In this document: positions 1-9,261 of the stretch, in pieces | How the letters are laid out: every line of letters begins with the position of its first letter | Numbering within the stretch: the stretch's first letter is position 1 | Source: Acidimicrobiia bacterium | GTDB lineage: Bacteria; Actinomycetota; Acidimicrobiia; Acidimicrobiales; Poriferisodalaceae | Length of the DNA stretch: 64,000 bases | Assembly: GCA_022820505.1 (NCBI GenBank) | Contig: JAJEFK010000014.1 | Coordinates: forward strand, 1-64,000 | Direction: 5' to 3' | The notes under the pieces: generated by a model | Seen by the model: the letters and a program-made list of their open reading frames with translations, nothing else | Told to the model about the DNA's origin: nothing | Databases searched by the model: none | Program-made: the position numbers and the translations under genes

Positions 1-1440
1 CACCTCGCGAGATCCTCGACGACGGGACACGACACGCCCGACGCCGGCGGTCTCGTGGTTGACATCGGCGGCACCACCACCGACATTGCGGCGATTCGCG
101 ACGGCGCCGTCGTAGCTGCTGACGGCAGCGACGACGGCGACACCGCCGCCGTGGGCGGTCACGCCACGATGGTCACTGCACTGCCCACCGTAACGGTAGG
201 TCTCGGCGGCGACAGCGAGATCCGGATCCCGGCTGACGGGAGTCGCGGCGAGCTGGCTGTCGGACCACGCAGGGTGGTGCCGCTGTGCGTCGCTGCCCAG
301 CGACATCCCGACGTGGTGCTGCCGATGCTGCAGCGCCAGCTCGAAGCTGAGCGGCCGCTTGCAGAGTTCGGGCAGGTACTGCTGCGGGCAGCAGCCGGGG
401 CATCGGCCGAGCACGACAGCGGCGGCACAGGCCAGAACGGCCTCGACAGCGAGATCATGCGACTGGTCGACGGTGCCGACGGTGCGCTTCCGCTGGAGGA
501 CCTCAAGCGGTCGGCTCGGTGGCGCAGCGCCCTTGAGCGACTCGAACGCGGCGGCCGCGTGCGACGAGCCGCACTGACACCCACCGACGCCTGCGTGGTG
601 CTCGGCTTGTTCGACGCCGAAGCAACAGTGAATGCCGCGGCTGCCCGGGCCGGTGCCGGACTGTTCAGCCGCCAGCGCGATCGCTATGGCGTCGACGTCG
701 GCAGCGACGCCGCAGATCTCAGCCGCCAAGTCATGAACATCGTGCTGCGCAGCGCCACCGAAGCACTGCTCAGCGTCGCGCTCGGCGCGGACGGAATAGC
801 CCCAGGGGAGACCAGACGGCAGCTCGCGCAGACCGCCCTCCACCGTCGGCATCGGGAACTGGAACGAACCGTCGCCGATGAGCCCGGCGACACCCACGGC
901 GAGCGCCGAGCCAATCCGCTGTGGGGTTTGCTCGAATCCAGCCGGTCAGCAAGCGTGCCGATCGCGGAGGATGCCGCCGCCACTGCGACCGATCGCGCCC
1001 CACTCGCTCGAGTCGACGCCGGCGTGGGGGTTCCCATCATTGCCATCGGCGCACCGGCCCCCACCTACGCCCCGCTCGTCGCGGCGCTGCTCGGCACCGA
1101 GGCCATCGTTCCAGCCCATGCCGAGGTGGCGAACGCTGTCGGCGCAGCGGTCGCCCGGGTGAGAATCACCAAGCAGGTCACGGTGACCGCGCCGCGCCGT
1201 GGCAGCTACCGGGCCCATTGGGGCCACGACCCGCCGGTCTGGCACAGCCTCGACGAAGCCCGCGAGTGGGCAACCGCTCAAGCGTCTGCGGCCGCCCGAG
1301 CGGAGGCCGACGCCGCGGGTGCCGGCGACGCCGACATAGCGGTCGACTGGACGACGCGCACTGCGCCGAGCAACGGCCGCGAACTCTTCGTGGAAGCCAC
1401 GCTGCAGGTCACCGCCACCGGACGCCCGCTACAGCAGTAA
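1..1440 (+). CDS. Hydantoinase/oxoprolinase family protein, HyuA-like (5' partial)
   Basis: The reading frame is open from the first base, so the gene starts upstream of the window; the GTG at 55 is internal. The visible 479 residues include DIGGTTTD at about 21-28, the phosphate-binding signature of the hydantoinase A/oxoprolinase domain. This motif normally lies about 280 residues into the protein, so a similar length is probably missing. The family carries out ATP-dependent opening of hydantoin, 5-oxoproline or related lactam rings, usually with a HyuB partner. No hyuB follows; the next gene is a convergent amidase. The substrate cannot be told. The family call is firm and the role is inferred. 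Confidence 0.8.
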   Translation, partial: HLARSSTTGHDTPDAGGLVVDIGGTTTDIAAIRDGAVVAADGSDDGDTAAVGGHATMVTALPTVTVGLGGDSEIRIPADGSRGELAVGPRRVVPLCVAAQRHPDVVLPMLQRQLEAERPLAEFGQVLLRAAAGASAEHDSGGTGQNGLDSEIMRLVDGADGALPLEDLKRSARWRSALERLERGGRVRRAALTPTDACVVLGLFDAEATVNAAAARAGAGLFSRQRDRYGVDVGSDAADLSRQVMNIVLRSATEALLSVALGADGIAPGETRRQLAQTALHRRHRELERTVADEPGDTHGERRANPLWGLLESSRSASVPIAEDAAATATDRAPLARVDAGVGVPIIAIGAPAPTYAPLVAALLGTEAIVPAHAEVANAVGAAVARVRITKQVTVTAPRRGSYRAHWGHDPPVWHSLDEAREWATAQASAAARAEADAAGAGDADIAVDWTTRTAPSNGRELFVEATLQVTATGRPLQQ

Positions 1441-1455
1441 CCAGGGCTCAGCCGC

Positions 1456-2976
1456 TCACTGGGGCGGAGCAGCGGCGTGCACCAGACGTCCTTCGGTCCG
1501 GCAGGCAGTCTCCACAGACCCCAGCCAGTCCAGGTCGGGCACCGGTCGTGCTGTCACCGGATCATCGGCGAACGCCGCTTCCAGCGCTGCAGCAATCCCG
1601 AGCAGCCGCCGGTCGCTGTAGCTCGGGCCGACGATCTGCAGGCCGAACGGCGTGCCCTGACCGTCGAGGCCGCACGGCAGCGCCGTGGTGGGGTGGCCCA
1701 CGACCGTGAGGGCAGCCGACAACCCCAGCCACGCCATGTAGTTGCGCACCGGCCGGCCGTCGATCTCGGCGGGATACAGCTGGTGCCAGTCGAACGGCGG
1801 CACGCTGACTCCCGGGCAGATCAGCACGTCGACAGTGTCGAACAGCGCATCGGTGGCCCGGTACAGCTCCACCTGGCGCCGACGGGCCTTGGCGATGTCG
1901 AGCACCGTGGTCTTCAGCGCTTCGTCGTAGGTGGCGCGGATGTTCGGGTTGAAGCCGCCGTCAGGCCCCGCAGCGTCGGGGTCGAACTTGTGGATGCTGC
2001 GGTGGTAGTTGGTGGCGAAGATGTCCGACCGGAGCTGCCAGTCGACATCTAGCGCATCGCTGAGATCGATGCCGGCCTCGTCGACTGAGCCCACGATCCC
2101 GACCAGCCGTTCGACGCGGTCAGCAAAGACAGTCCGCACGGATTCCGAAACCAGCAGCCCGCCGAGGTCGGCGCTCACGCCTACCCGCAGCGATGCCGCA
2201 TCTTCCGCCGGCAGATCGGCGAATGCAGCGGCATCAAGTGGGAAGGCCATGGGGTCGCGCCGGGCATCGCGATCGCGGCCCGCGATCACCGACAGCAGCA
2301 TCGCCGCGTCGGCGACGGTGCGGGCCATCGGTCCCGACACGCTGTAGTTGGTGCGACCGATGGTGCGCTCGTCGTGAGCCACGGTGCCAGGCGTGGAACG
2401 GTGCGCGACCACACCGCAGTACGAGGCCGGGATGCGCAGGCTGCCGCCATGGTCCGACCCCGTGGCCAGCGGTGCCATGCCGCACGCCAGCGCAACCGCC
2501 GAGCCGCCAGAGCTGCCGCCGCAGGTCAGCGAAGGGTTGAAAGGGTTGCCGGTGGCGCCGAACAGCCGGTTGACCGTGTTGGCGCCGATGCTCAGCTCGG
2601 GTGTGTTCGTCTTGCCGATGATGACCGCCCCGGCCGTCCTGACACGCGCCACGATGCCGTCGTCGGCCTCGGGCACGTTGCTTGCGAACGGCACGGCGCC
2701 GTAGGTGGTGGTCAGCCCGGCCGTGGCCTGGATGTCCTTGATCGCCACCGGCAGGCCCGCCAGCGGGCCGAGAGGCTCGCCCCGGGCGCGGGCATCATCA
2801 ATCGCCTGCGCCGTCGACTTCGCAGCGTCGTCGTCGCGAACGACGAGCGCGTTCACGGCACCATCAGTCGCATCGGCCCGCTGCAGGCATGACTCCAGCA
2901 GCTCGCGCGCTGAGATCTCGCCAGCTTTCAGCAGCGCTCGCGCATGCGTCGCATCGAGATCACAGGGCTCACTCAT
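1456..2976 (-). CDS. Amidase (amidase signature family)
   Basis: This 506-residue protein hydrolyses an amide bond in an unidentified substrate. The complete Ser-cisSer-Lys triad is visible: Lys80 in GLPVAIKD, the cis-Ser155 in GGSSGGSA and the nucleophile Ser179 in GSDHGGSLRIPAS. The 24-residue spacing between the two serines is the family's usual spacing. The length is typical and there is no signal peptide, so it is cytoplasmic. It is convergent with the hydantoinase-like gene (15-bp gap) and divergent from the monooxygenase. A joint role with the hydantoinase in amide or imide breakdown is possible but only suggested by position. GatA is unlikely because no gatB or gatC is present. Confidence 0.88.
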   Translation of the reverse strand: MSEPCDLDATHARALLKAGEISARELLESCLQRADATDGAVNALVVRDDDAAKSTAQAIDDARARGEPLGPLAGLPVAIKDIQATAGLTTTYGAVPFASNVPEADDGIVARVRTAGAVIIGKTNTPELSIGANTVNRLFGATGNPFNPSLTCGGSSGGSAVALACGMAPLATGSDHGGSLRIPASYCGVVAHRSTPGTVAHDERTIGRTNYSVSGPMARTVADAAMLLSVIAGRDRDARRDPMAFPLDAAAFADLPAEDAASLRVGVSADLGGLLVSESVRTVFADRVERLVGIVGSVDEAGIDLSDALDVDWQLRSDIFATNYHRSIHKFDPDAAGPDGGFNPNIRATYDEALKTTVLDIAKARRRQVELYRATDALFDTVDVLICPGVSVPPFDWHQLYPAEIDGRPVRNYMAWLGLSAALTVVGHPTTALPCGLDGQGTPFGLQIVGPSYSDRRLLGIAAALEAAFADDPVTARPVPDLDWLGSVETACRTEGRLVHAAAPPQ

Positions 2977-3103
2977 GCTGTGGAGCGTGCCACAGCCGGC
3001 CGCTACCGGCCGCGTTCAGGTGCCTCAGTGCACGGATTCGCGCAGTGCTTCCTGCTCTCCCTCGCGGTCCATTCGGGCCCGGGCTCAGCGTCCGCGTCAT
3101 CGG

Positions 3104-3109
3104 TAGTCT
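3104..3109 (+). promoter_or_regulatory. Putative -10 box (TAGTCT) of a leaderless promoter
   Basis: TAGTCT fits the actinobacterial TAnnnT -10 pattern and lies 8 nt before the ATG at 3118, where no Shine-Dalgarno is seen. This suggests transcription starts at or next to the start codon. No clear -35 was found. Confidence 0.45.
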
Positions 3110-3117
3110 CTGCGGCG

Positions 3118-4743
3118 ATGAGTAGCACCGACGGGGTCAGTTCGAACGGCAACGTGTCGAAGGTCCATGACGTCGTCGTCGTGGGCGCCGGGTTCGCCGG
3201 CATGTACTCGCTCCACAAGCTGCGCGGGCTCGGATTCGACGTGGCCGTCGTTGAGCGAGCCGACGGCGTGGGCGGCACCTGGTACTGGAACCGCTACCCG
3301 GGCGCCCGGTGTGATGTCGAGTCGATGCAGTACTCCTACTCGTTCGACCCCGAACTCGAACAAGAGTGGGAATGGTCCGAGCGCTACTCCGGCCAGCCCG
3401 AGATCCTGCGCTACGCCAACCACGTCGCCGACCGCTACGACCTGCGGCGCGACATCCATTTCGAGACCACCGTCGAGCGCGTCGACTGGGACGACGATGC
3501 CAGCCATTGGCATCTGCAGACTGACCGGGGGCCCTACCGAGCGCGCTACGTGGTGATGGCCACCGGTTGCCTCTCAACCGCGAACGTCCCCCAGTTCGAC
3601 GGTGCTTCGACGTTCGAGGGGCCGACGTACCACACCGGCCGGTGGCCGCACGAAGGCGTCGACTTCAGCGGCATGTCGGTGGGGGTGATCGGCACGGGCT
3701 CGTCTGCCATCCAGGCCATTCCCGTCATCGCCGCCGAGTGCCGGGAGCTGACGATCTTCCAGCGCACCCCGAACTACTCGGTTCCTGCCCGCAACGAGCC
3801 GCTCGACCCGGCTGAGCAGGCTCGCTGGAAGGACAACTACCGCGAGCTGCGGGCCAAGATGTCAGAACAGAACGCGGCGATGGTGCAGCGCCTTCCCGAC
3901 AGCGACGACCTCGCCAAAGAAGCCAGCGACGAATCGTTCAACGAGCGGATGGAAGAGCGGTGGGGCGTGGGCGGCTTCACCTTCTACCGGGCATACGGAG
4001 ACGTTGCCCTCGACGCAGAATCCAACAGCCGAGTTGCGGAATTCGTCCGCGGCAAGATCGCCGAGATCGTCGACGATCCTGAAACCGCCGCAAAACTCAC
4101 CCCGCACAACACCATCGCCTGCAAGCGCCCGTGTCTCGACACGAACTACTACGAGACGTTCAACCAGCCGCACGTCCACCTTGTGGATGTGTCCGAGACG
4201 GTGATCGATCGCATCACTGCGGCCGGTGTCGTGGTGGACGGGCAGGAATATCCCGTCGACGCACTGGTCTATGCCACCGGCTTCGATGCGATGACCGGAA
4301 CGCTGCTGCGCATGAACATCACCGGGCGTGGCGGCGTGCGGCTGGCCGATCACTGGGACGCCGGCCCGCGTACCTACCTCGGCTTGGGTGTGGCGGGCTT
4401 CCCGAACATGTTCACCGTGTCTGGGCCCGGCAGCCCGTCGGTGCTGACCAACATGATCCCGTCCATCGAGCAGCACGTCGACTGGATCTCGCGCTGCCTG
4501 GTCGAGCTGCGCGAGCGCGGCACCGCCACCATCGAGCCCGAAGCCGAGGCCGAGGCCTACTGGGTCGACTACGTCAACGCCGTGGCTGACCTGACGCTGT
4601 ATCCCACGTGCAACTCGTGGTACCTCGGGGCCAACATCCCCGGCAAGACCCGGGTGTTCATGCCGCTGCCGGGCTTCCCGCCCTATGTCGAGGTGTGCGA
4701 GGACGTGGCATCCGACAACTACCGCGGCTTCGCCCTGGCTTAA
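3118..4743 (+). CDS. Flavin-containing (Baeyer-Villiger type) monooxygenase
   Basis: This is an NADPH/FAD monooxygenase of 541 residues that inserts oxygen next to a ketone or oxygenates a similar substrate. The FAD-binding GAGFAG is at 23-28. FEGPTYHTGRWP at 166-177 matches the type I Baeyer-Villiger fingerprint FxGxxxHxxxW(P/D). The second dinucleotide motif GTGSSA follows near 192. The frame is open upstream to 2944, but the ATG at 3118 is preferred because it places the first Rossmann strand near the N-terminus and has a -10-like box 8 nt upstream. It leads a run of beta-oxidation-type genes, suggesting ring opening followed by acyl-CoA degradation. The substrate is unknown. Confidence 0.87.
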   Translation: MSSTDGVSSNGNVSKVHDVVVVGAGFAGMYSLHKLRGLGFDVAVVERADGVGGTWYWNRYPGARCDVESMQYSYSFDPELEQEWEWSERYSGQPEILRYANHVADRYDLRRDIHFETTVERVDWDDDASHWHLQTDRGPYRARYVVMATGCLSTANVPQFDGASTFEGPTYHTGRWPHEGVDFSGMSVGVIGTGSSAIQAIPVIAAECRELTIFQRTPNYSVPARNEPLDPAEQARWKDNYRELRAKMSEQNAAMVQRLPDSDDLAKEASDESFNERMEERWGVGGFTFYRAYGDVALDAESNSRVAEFVRGKIAEIVDDPETAAKLTPHNTIACKRPCLDTNYYETFNQPHVHLVDVSETVIDRITAAGVVVDGQEYPVDALVYATGFDAMTGTLLRMNITGRGGVRLADHWDAGPRTYLGLGVAGFPNMFTVSGPGSPSVLTNMIPSIEQHVDWISRCLVELRERGTATIEPEAEAEAYWVDYVNAVADLTLYPTCNSWYLGANIPGKTRVFMPLPGFPPYVEVCEDVASDNYRGFALA

Positions 4744-4771
4744 TCACGCAAACTCCTGCGGAGGCCTGCCG

Positions 4772-5923
4772 ATGAGATTCACGCCCACCGAACTGACCGG
4801 TCCTGAGCTTGACCTCCAGGCCGAGGTGCGCGAGTTCCTGGCCAGCGAGCTGCCGCCCGGCACCCACGAGCCTTGCCTGGGCATGGCTGCCGACCACGAC
4901 CGGCAATTCTCGGCCAAGATGGCCGCCCGTGGCTGGGTGGGCATGGCGCTGCCGTCACGTTGGGGCGGCTCGGACCGGACCGCCGTGCAGCGCTTCATCG
5001 TGGTGGAGGAGATGCTGCGCTGGGGTGCACCGGTAGGGCACCACTGGGTTGCCGACCGCCAGACCGGCAACGTGATCCTCAAGTTCGGTACCGACGAGCA
5101 GCGCGAGCGGTTCCTGCCGCCGATCTGCCGGGGCGAGCTGGGCTTCTCGATCGGCATGAGCGAGCCCGACAGCGGCTCAGACCTGGCCTCGGTGTCGACC
5201 CGAGCCGAGCGGGCCGACGACGGGTGGGTCGTGAACGGCACCAAGATCTGGACGTCGAACGCGCACATGAACGACTGGTTCATCTGTCTGCTGCGCACAG
5301 CGCCGATGGAAGACGGCAACAAGCACGCGGGCCTGTCGCAGTTCCTGATCGACCTGCGCTCGCCGGGTCTCGAGATCAGCCCGATCCCGTTCCTGGACGG
5401 CAGCCATCACTTCAACGAGGTGACGTTCCACGACGTCTTCGTGCCCGACATCAACGTGGTGGGCCAGCCGGGGATGGGCTGGCACCAGAACACCACCGAG
5501 ATGGCCTACGAACGGGGCGGTCCCGACCGCTGGCTGTCGCCGTTCTCGACGGTGGAGCAGCTGCTGCGCGAGGCCTCCGGCACGCCGATGGAGGACGCTG
5601 TCTCGGATCTGTTCGGCGAGCTGGCCGCTCGCTGGTGGGGCATCCGGAACCTGTCGCTGTCGGTGGCACGGCTGATCGACGAGGGCGAGGCGCCGTCGGT
5701 GGAGTCGGCGCTGGTGAAGGAGATGGGGACTCGCTACGAGCAGGAAGTCGTCGAGAAGCTGGTGCAGCTGATCGACGAGGAATACTCGCCCGAGTCCGAA
5801 TCGCTGTTCGAGCGGTTGCTGGCGCAGTGCGTAGTGACGTTCCCAGGCAACACGATCCGGGGCGGCACCATCGAGATCCTGCGCTCGGTCGCCTCGAAGG
5901 GTCTGCAGGGGTTGCCGGCATGA
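4772..5923 (+). CDS. Acyl-CoA dehydrogenase (large-domain paralogue 1)
   Basis: This 383-residue flavoprotein performs alpha,beta-dehydrogenation of an acyl-CoA or related thioester. Family features visible are SEPDSGSDLASV (FAD/substrate-binding loop), TKIWTSNAH (central beta domain) and GNTIRGGTIEILR at the C-terminus, the usual tetramer and FAD-contact motif. The ATG at 4772 has a GGAGG-like site about 8 nt upstream. Its stop overlaps the next gene's start as ATGA, so translation of the two dehydrogenases is coupled. Paired genes of this kind often encode heteromeric acyl-CoA dehydrogenases acting on bulky substrates such as steroid side chains; that is an inference here. Confidence 0.88.
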   Translation: MRFTPTELTGPELDLQAEVREFLASELPPGTHEPCLGMAADHDRQFSAKMAARGWVGMALPSRWGGSDRTAVQRFIVVEEMLRWGAPVGHHWVADRQTGNVILKFGTDEQRERFLPPICRGELGFSIGMSEPDSGSDLASVSTRAERADDGWVVNGTKIWTSNAHMNDWFICLLRTAPMEDGNKHAGLSQFLIDLRSPGLEISPIPFLDGSHHFNEVTFHDVFVPDINVVGQPGMGWHQNTTEMAYERGGPDRWLSPFSTVEQLLREASGTPMEDAVSDLFGELAARWWGIRNLSLSVARLIDEGEAPSVESALVKEMGTRYEQEVVEKLVQLIDEEYSPESESLFERLLAQCVVTFPGNTIRGGTIEILRSVASKGLQGLPA

Positions 5924-7074
5924 CGGCAGCCCCATCGAATCACATTGCCCGCATAACCGTCAGGACTGCGCCCGAGCCCGTCGTGGTCGACGAGTTGATC
6001 ACTGAGACGGCCGACCGGCTGTTCGGCGAGCTGTGCACGCACGAAGCGGTGCAGGCTGCCGAGGACATCGGCGGCGCACCAGAGATCTGGCAGGCGTTCT
6101 GCGAGACCGGCTTCGACTTGATCGCAGTACCCGAGAACGCTGGCGGATCGGGCGGCACGCTGGCTGAGGCCATCGAGGTGCTGCGCCTGGTCGGCTACCA
6201 CTCAGCACCGATCCCGGCTGCCGAGAACGGCATCCTCGGCGGCTGGCTGCTGGCCGAGGCCGGCCTCGAGCGCCCCGACGGTCTGGTCACGGTCATCCCG
6301 CCCCGCGCAACCGAAGGCGGCTGGTCGGGTGGCGGTACGTGCTCGGTGAGCCTCAACGGCGACGGCACCGCCGTGCTGAGCGGCGAAGCCCACCGGGTGC
6401 CGTGGGCGCGCAGCGCAGAGGCGATCGTGTGCGTCTGCGAGTGCAACGGCACGTCGATGGTCGTATCTGTTCCAGCATCGGAGTGCACGATCACGCCGCT
6501 GCCGAACATGGCGGGCGAGCCCCGCGACACCGTCAATTTCGATGGAGCGACGGGTCAAGCGGCACCTGCGCCCACTGGCGTCGAGGCCGGCGCGCTGGCG
6601 CAGCGCGGCGCGCTGTCGCGTGTGGCGCTGATGGCCGGCGCAATCGAGAAGATGTGCCAGCTCACGGTCAGCTACACCAACGAACGGGTCCAATTCGGCC
6701 GCCCGGTGGCGCGCTTCCAAGCGGTCCAGCAGCACCTGGTCTGGGCAGCGCAGGATGCAGCGCTCGTGCGCATGGCTGCCGAGGTCGCCGCCCGCGAAGC
6801 CACCCGGGGCGATGCGCCGTTCGAGATCGCCGCGGCCAAGCTCGTCGCCAACCAGGCGGCCGCTCGGGCCACCAAGGCCTGCCACCAGGCGCACGGCGCC
6901 ATGGGCATGACCCAGGAGTACCCGCTGCACCACTTCAGCCGACGGCTGTGGAGCTGGCGCAAGGAATACGGCTCCGACGCCCACTGGTCGGCCGTGCTCG
7001 GCGAGATGGCCACCGGCGTCGGTGCCGACGGCCTCTACCCCCTCATCACCAGCGGCACCGCCGCCTTGGGCTGA
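5920..7074 (+). CDS. Acyl-CoA dehydrogenase (partner subunit, paralogue 2)
   Basis: This 384-residue acyl-CoA dehydrogenase-fold protein starts on the ATG overlapping the previous stop. It retains the C-terminal four-helix region (RVQFGRPVARFQAVQQHL and HGAMGMTQEYPLHHFSRRLW). The middle segment lacks the classical SEP-GSD loop seen in its neighbour, so it may be the non-canonical subunit of a heterotetramer. Such asymmetric pairs are known among actinobacterial FadE enzymes. Tight coupling to the upstream dehydrogenase supports complex formation. The exact substrate is unknown. Confidence 0.83.
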   Translation: MTAAPSNHIARITVRTAPEPVVVDELITETADRLFGELCTHEAVQAAEDIGGAPEIWQAFCETGFDLIAVPENAGGSGGTLAEAIEVLRLVGYHSAPIPAAENGILGGWLLAEAGLERPDGLVTVIPPRATEGGWSGGGTCSVSLNGDGTAVLSGEAHRVPWARSAEAIVCVCECNGTSMVVSVPASECTITPLPNMAGEPRDTVNFDGATGQAAPAPTGVEAGALAQRGALSRVALMAGAIEKMCQLTVSYTNERVQFGRPVARFQAVQQHLVWAAQDAALVRMAAEVAAREATRGDAPFEIAAAKLVANQAAARATKACHQAHGAMGMTQEYPLHHFSRRLWSWRKEYGSDAHWSAVLGEMATGVGADGLYPLITSGTAALG

Positions 7075-7100
7075 GCGAAGCGCTGTGGGGGCGGCGCATC

Positions 7101-7106
7101 TACGCT
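7101..7106 (+). promoter_or_regulatory. Putative -10 box (TACGCT) before the enoyl-CoA hydratase
   Basis: TACGCT lies 6 nt before the ATG at 7113 and no ribosome-binding site is visible. It sits in the loop of a small inverted repeat, GCGGCG (7091-7096) and CGCCGC (7107-7112), that abuts the start codon. This suggests an internal leaderless promoter. Confidence 0.4.
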
Positions 7107-7112
7107 CGCCGC

Positions 7113-7931
7113 ATGGATGAGAGCACCTTTGACGAATTCGGCCGGTACGGGGACGTCTCGGTCAAGCTGAGCGATGACCACGTGGCGGTCGTGGAGATTC
7201 ACCGGCCACCGAACAACTTCTTCGATCTGGAGCTCATCGACGGGCTCGTTGCCGCGTTCGGCGACCTCGACGAAGAGGACGGCTGCCGCGCCAGCGTGCT
7301 GTGCTCGGAGGGCAAGAACTTCTGCGCCGGTGCACAGTTCGGCTCCGACGGGCGACGGGGCGGCGAGATCACCGCCACCAACGCCGACGGCAGCCCCCGC
7401 CACCTCTACGACGCAGCCTTCGACCTGTTCTCCAAGCGCAAGCCGGTGGTCGGCGCCATCCAGGGGGCGGCGGTCGGCGGCGGCTTGGGCGTGGCCTGCT
7501 TCCCGGACTTCCGCATCGCTGCCCCCGAGGCCCGCTTCACGGCCAACTTCGCCCGGCTCGGCTTCCACCACGGCTTCGGGCTGACCGTGACGCTCCCCCG
7601 GCTCGTCGGCAACCAGCAGGCTTTGGATTTGCTCTACACCGGCCGCCGCGTCAAGGGCGACGAAGCCGTCGAGATGGGGCTGGCCGACAAGCTGGTGCCG
7701 CTCGACGACCTGCGCGCGGCTGCCTATGACTTCGCCTGCGAGATCGCCGGCTCGGCGCCGCTGGCCGTCGAGTCGATCCGCTACACCATGCGCGGCCACT
7801 TGGCCGATGCCATCAAGGTGGCCACCGACAACGAGAAGGCCGAGCAGGATCGCCTGCGCACCACCAACGACTGGCGCGAGGGCGTCAACGCCATGAACGA
7901 GCGCCGGACGCCGAACTTCACCCGCAGCTGA
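7113..7931 (+). CDS. Enoyl-CoA hydratase/isomerase family protein
   Basis: This 272-residue crotonase-fold protein is expected to hydrate or isomerise an unsaturated acyl-CoA. KNFCAGAQF forms the first oxyanion-hole segment and GAAVGGGLGVACFPDFRIA the second; ARLGFHHGFG follows as in hydratases. The length is normal for a monofunctional enzyme. The frame is open far upstream, but MDESTFDEF at 7113 is the natural start. It is the logical step after the two dehydrogenases, with a third dehydrogenase 40 bp downstream. Whether it acts as hydratase, isomerase or hydrolase cannot be told from sequence alone. Confidence 0.86.
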   Translation: MDESTFDEFGRYGDVSVKLSDDHVAVVEIHRPPNNFFDLELIDGLVAAFGDLDEEDGCRASVLCSEGKNFCAGAQFGSDGRRGGEITATNADGSPRHLYDAAFDLFSKRKPVVGAIQGAAVGGGLGVACFPDFRIAAPEARFTANFARLGFHHGFGLTVTLPRLVGNQQALDLLYTGRRVKGDEAVEMGLADKLVPLDDLRAAAYDFACEIAGSAPLAVESIRYTMRGHLADAIKVATDNEKAEQDRLRTTNDWREGVNAMNERRTPNFTRS

Positions 7932-7971
7932 TGCCCGGTCGCACCGGAACGCCCGACGTCGCCCGCGACTG

Positions 7972-9189
7972 ATGTCCGATCTCGCATCAAAACCTGCCGC
8001 GCTCACTGCCGACAACATCCGCGCGGCTCTCGACGGGCTGCTCGAACGTCGCACTGACCAGACGCGCCTGACGTCGATGGGGGCGGGAAGCGACGACCTC
8101 GACGACGGTCGGGCCTACCTGGCGGCGACCGTGGACGGCGGCTGGCACGTGCCGACCTGGCCCTCCGCCCACGGCGGTCGCGATGCCTCGGTGGCGGAGA
8201 ACCAGCTCATCGGCTCGGTGCTGCGTGAGTACGTGGTGCCCGATCTCTACCCGTTCGCGATCGGTCTCGGCATGGTGGGCCCTGCCCTGCTAGCGCACGG
8301 CACCGCTGAACAGCAGAGCCGCTGGCTGCGGCCGATCGCGTCTGGCGCCGAGATCTGGTGCCAAATGTTCTCCGAGCCCGAGGCCGGCTCGGATCTCGCC
8401 AACGTGGCCCTGAGCGCTGCGCAGGATGGCGAGGTGTGGCGACTCGGCGGCCAGAAGACCTGGACCAGTCGGGCGATGTGGTCGAAGTGGGCCATCTGCC
8501 TAGCTCGCACCGACCCGGAGCAGCCCAAGCACAAGGGCCTCACGATGTTCGTGATCGCCATGGACGCACCCGGCGTCGACGTGCGACCGCTGCGGCAGAT
8601 GAACAACGACGCCCACTTCAGCGAGGTGTTCGTGGACGGCGCGGTCGTTCCCGACGCATGGCGGGTCGGCGATGTGGGCGAGGGTTGGCGGGTTGCGATG
8701 ACGATCCTCTCCCACGAGCGGGCAGGCGCCGGCAGCCGCGGCGGTGGCGACGGTGCGAAGCGTGGCTCCCGCATTCCTACGTGGATCGCCGATCTGGCCG
8801 CGCTCGGTGCGCTCGACGACCAAGTGCGGCGCGACGAGGCCATGTCGATCTACGCCGCCGACATGGCGTCGCGCTGGACGACGCAGCGGGCGGCCGACGA
8901 GGCCCGGTCCGGCGGCAGTCCGGGACCGGCCGGCAGCGGTGCAAAGCTGAGGACGGTGTCGTCGTACAAGCGACGCGCGTACCTGGCGAATCGCGCCGCG
9001 GGAGCCGCAGGCATGCTCGAAGACGGTCACGGCTACATCGAGACGGTGACGGCGCCGTCGATGTCGATACGGGGCGGCACCGACGAGATCCAGCGCAACA
9101 TCCTGGGCGAGCGGGTGCTCGGCCTGCCTGGCGAACCCCGCCTCGACCGCGACGTGCCTTGGCGCGATTCCCGAAAGGGAATGCTGTGA
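7972..9189 (+). CDS. Acyl-CoA dehydrogenase (paralogue 3)
   Basis: This 405-residue acyl-CoA dehydrogenase shows FSEPEAGSDLANVAL (FAD-binding loop), GQKTWTSRAMWSKWAICLAR (beta domain) and MSIRGGTDEIQRNILGERVLGLP, a textbook C-terminus. It differs from paralogues 1 and 2 in the N-terminal half, so it probably has a separate substrate. The ATG at 7972 falls in the second copy of a short direct repeat (7921-7943 and 7962-7986) covering the gene junction. Its stop lies inside the first unit of a triple repeat. Confidence 0.87.
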   Translation: MSDLASKPAALTADNIRAALDGLLERRTDQTRLTSMGAGSDDLDDGRAYLAATVDGGWHVPTWPSAHGGRDASVAENQLIGSVLREYVVPDLYPFAIGLGMVGPALLAHGTAEQQSRWLRPIASGAEIWCQMFSEPEAGSDLANVALSAAQDGEVWRLGGQKTWTSRAMWSKWAICLARTDPEQPKHKGLTMFVIAMDAPGVDVRPLRQMNNDAHFSEVFVDGAVVPDAWRVGDVGEGWRVAMTILSHERAGAGSRGGGDGAKRGSRIPTWIADLAALGALDDQVRRDEAMSIYAADMASRWTTQRAADEARSGGSPGPAGSGAKLRTVSSYKRRAYLANRAAGAAGMLEDGHGYIETVTAPSMSIRGGTDEIQRNILGERVLGLPGEPRLDRDVPWRDSRKGML

Positions 9190-9261
9190 GCCAGTGCTAA
9201 TCCCGAAGGGGCTTGCTATGAGACAGCGGCAGTCGCGAAAAGGACTTCTGTGACCAGCGGC
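9166..9261 (+). repeat. Three imperfect tandem repeats (31-33 bp) across a gene junction
   Basis: Units are 9166-9198, 9199-9230 and 9231-9261. Each contains (T)CCCGAA(A)GGG or a variant, then a (G/A)TGA and a CAG-G-like end. The first holds the stop of the upstream dehydrogenase and the third the GTG start of the thioesterase. The middle copy carries an unused ATG-type start. Confidence 0.75.

Noticed and set aside
4873..5919. A long plus-strand frame upstream of the second acyl-CoA dehydrogenase, and a similar one at 6339-7112
   Set aside because: These are out-of-frame shadows of the dehydrogenase genes, rich in Arg and Gly, as expected in high-GC DNA.
7091..7112. Inverted repeat GCGGCG/CGCCGC just before the hydratase start as a terminator
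   Set aside because: It has no T-tract and contains a -10-like box in its loop, so it more likely belongs to a promoter or is chance in GC-rich sequence.
9200..9261. CRISPR-like array at the triple repeat
   Set aside because: Units are contiguous, imperfect and without spacers, and no cas genes are present in the window.
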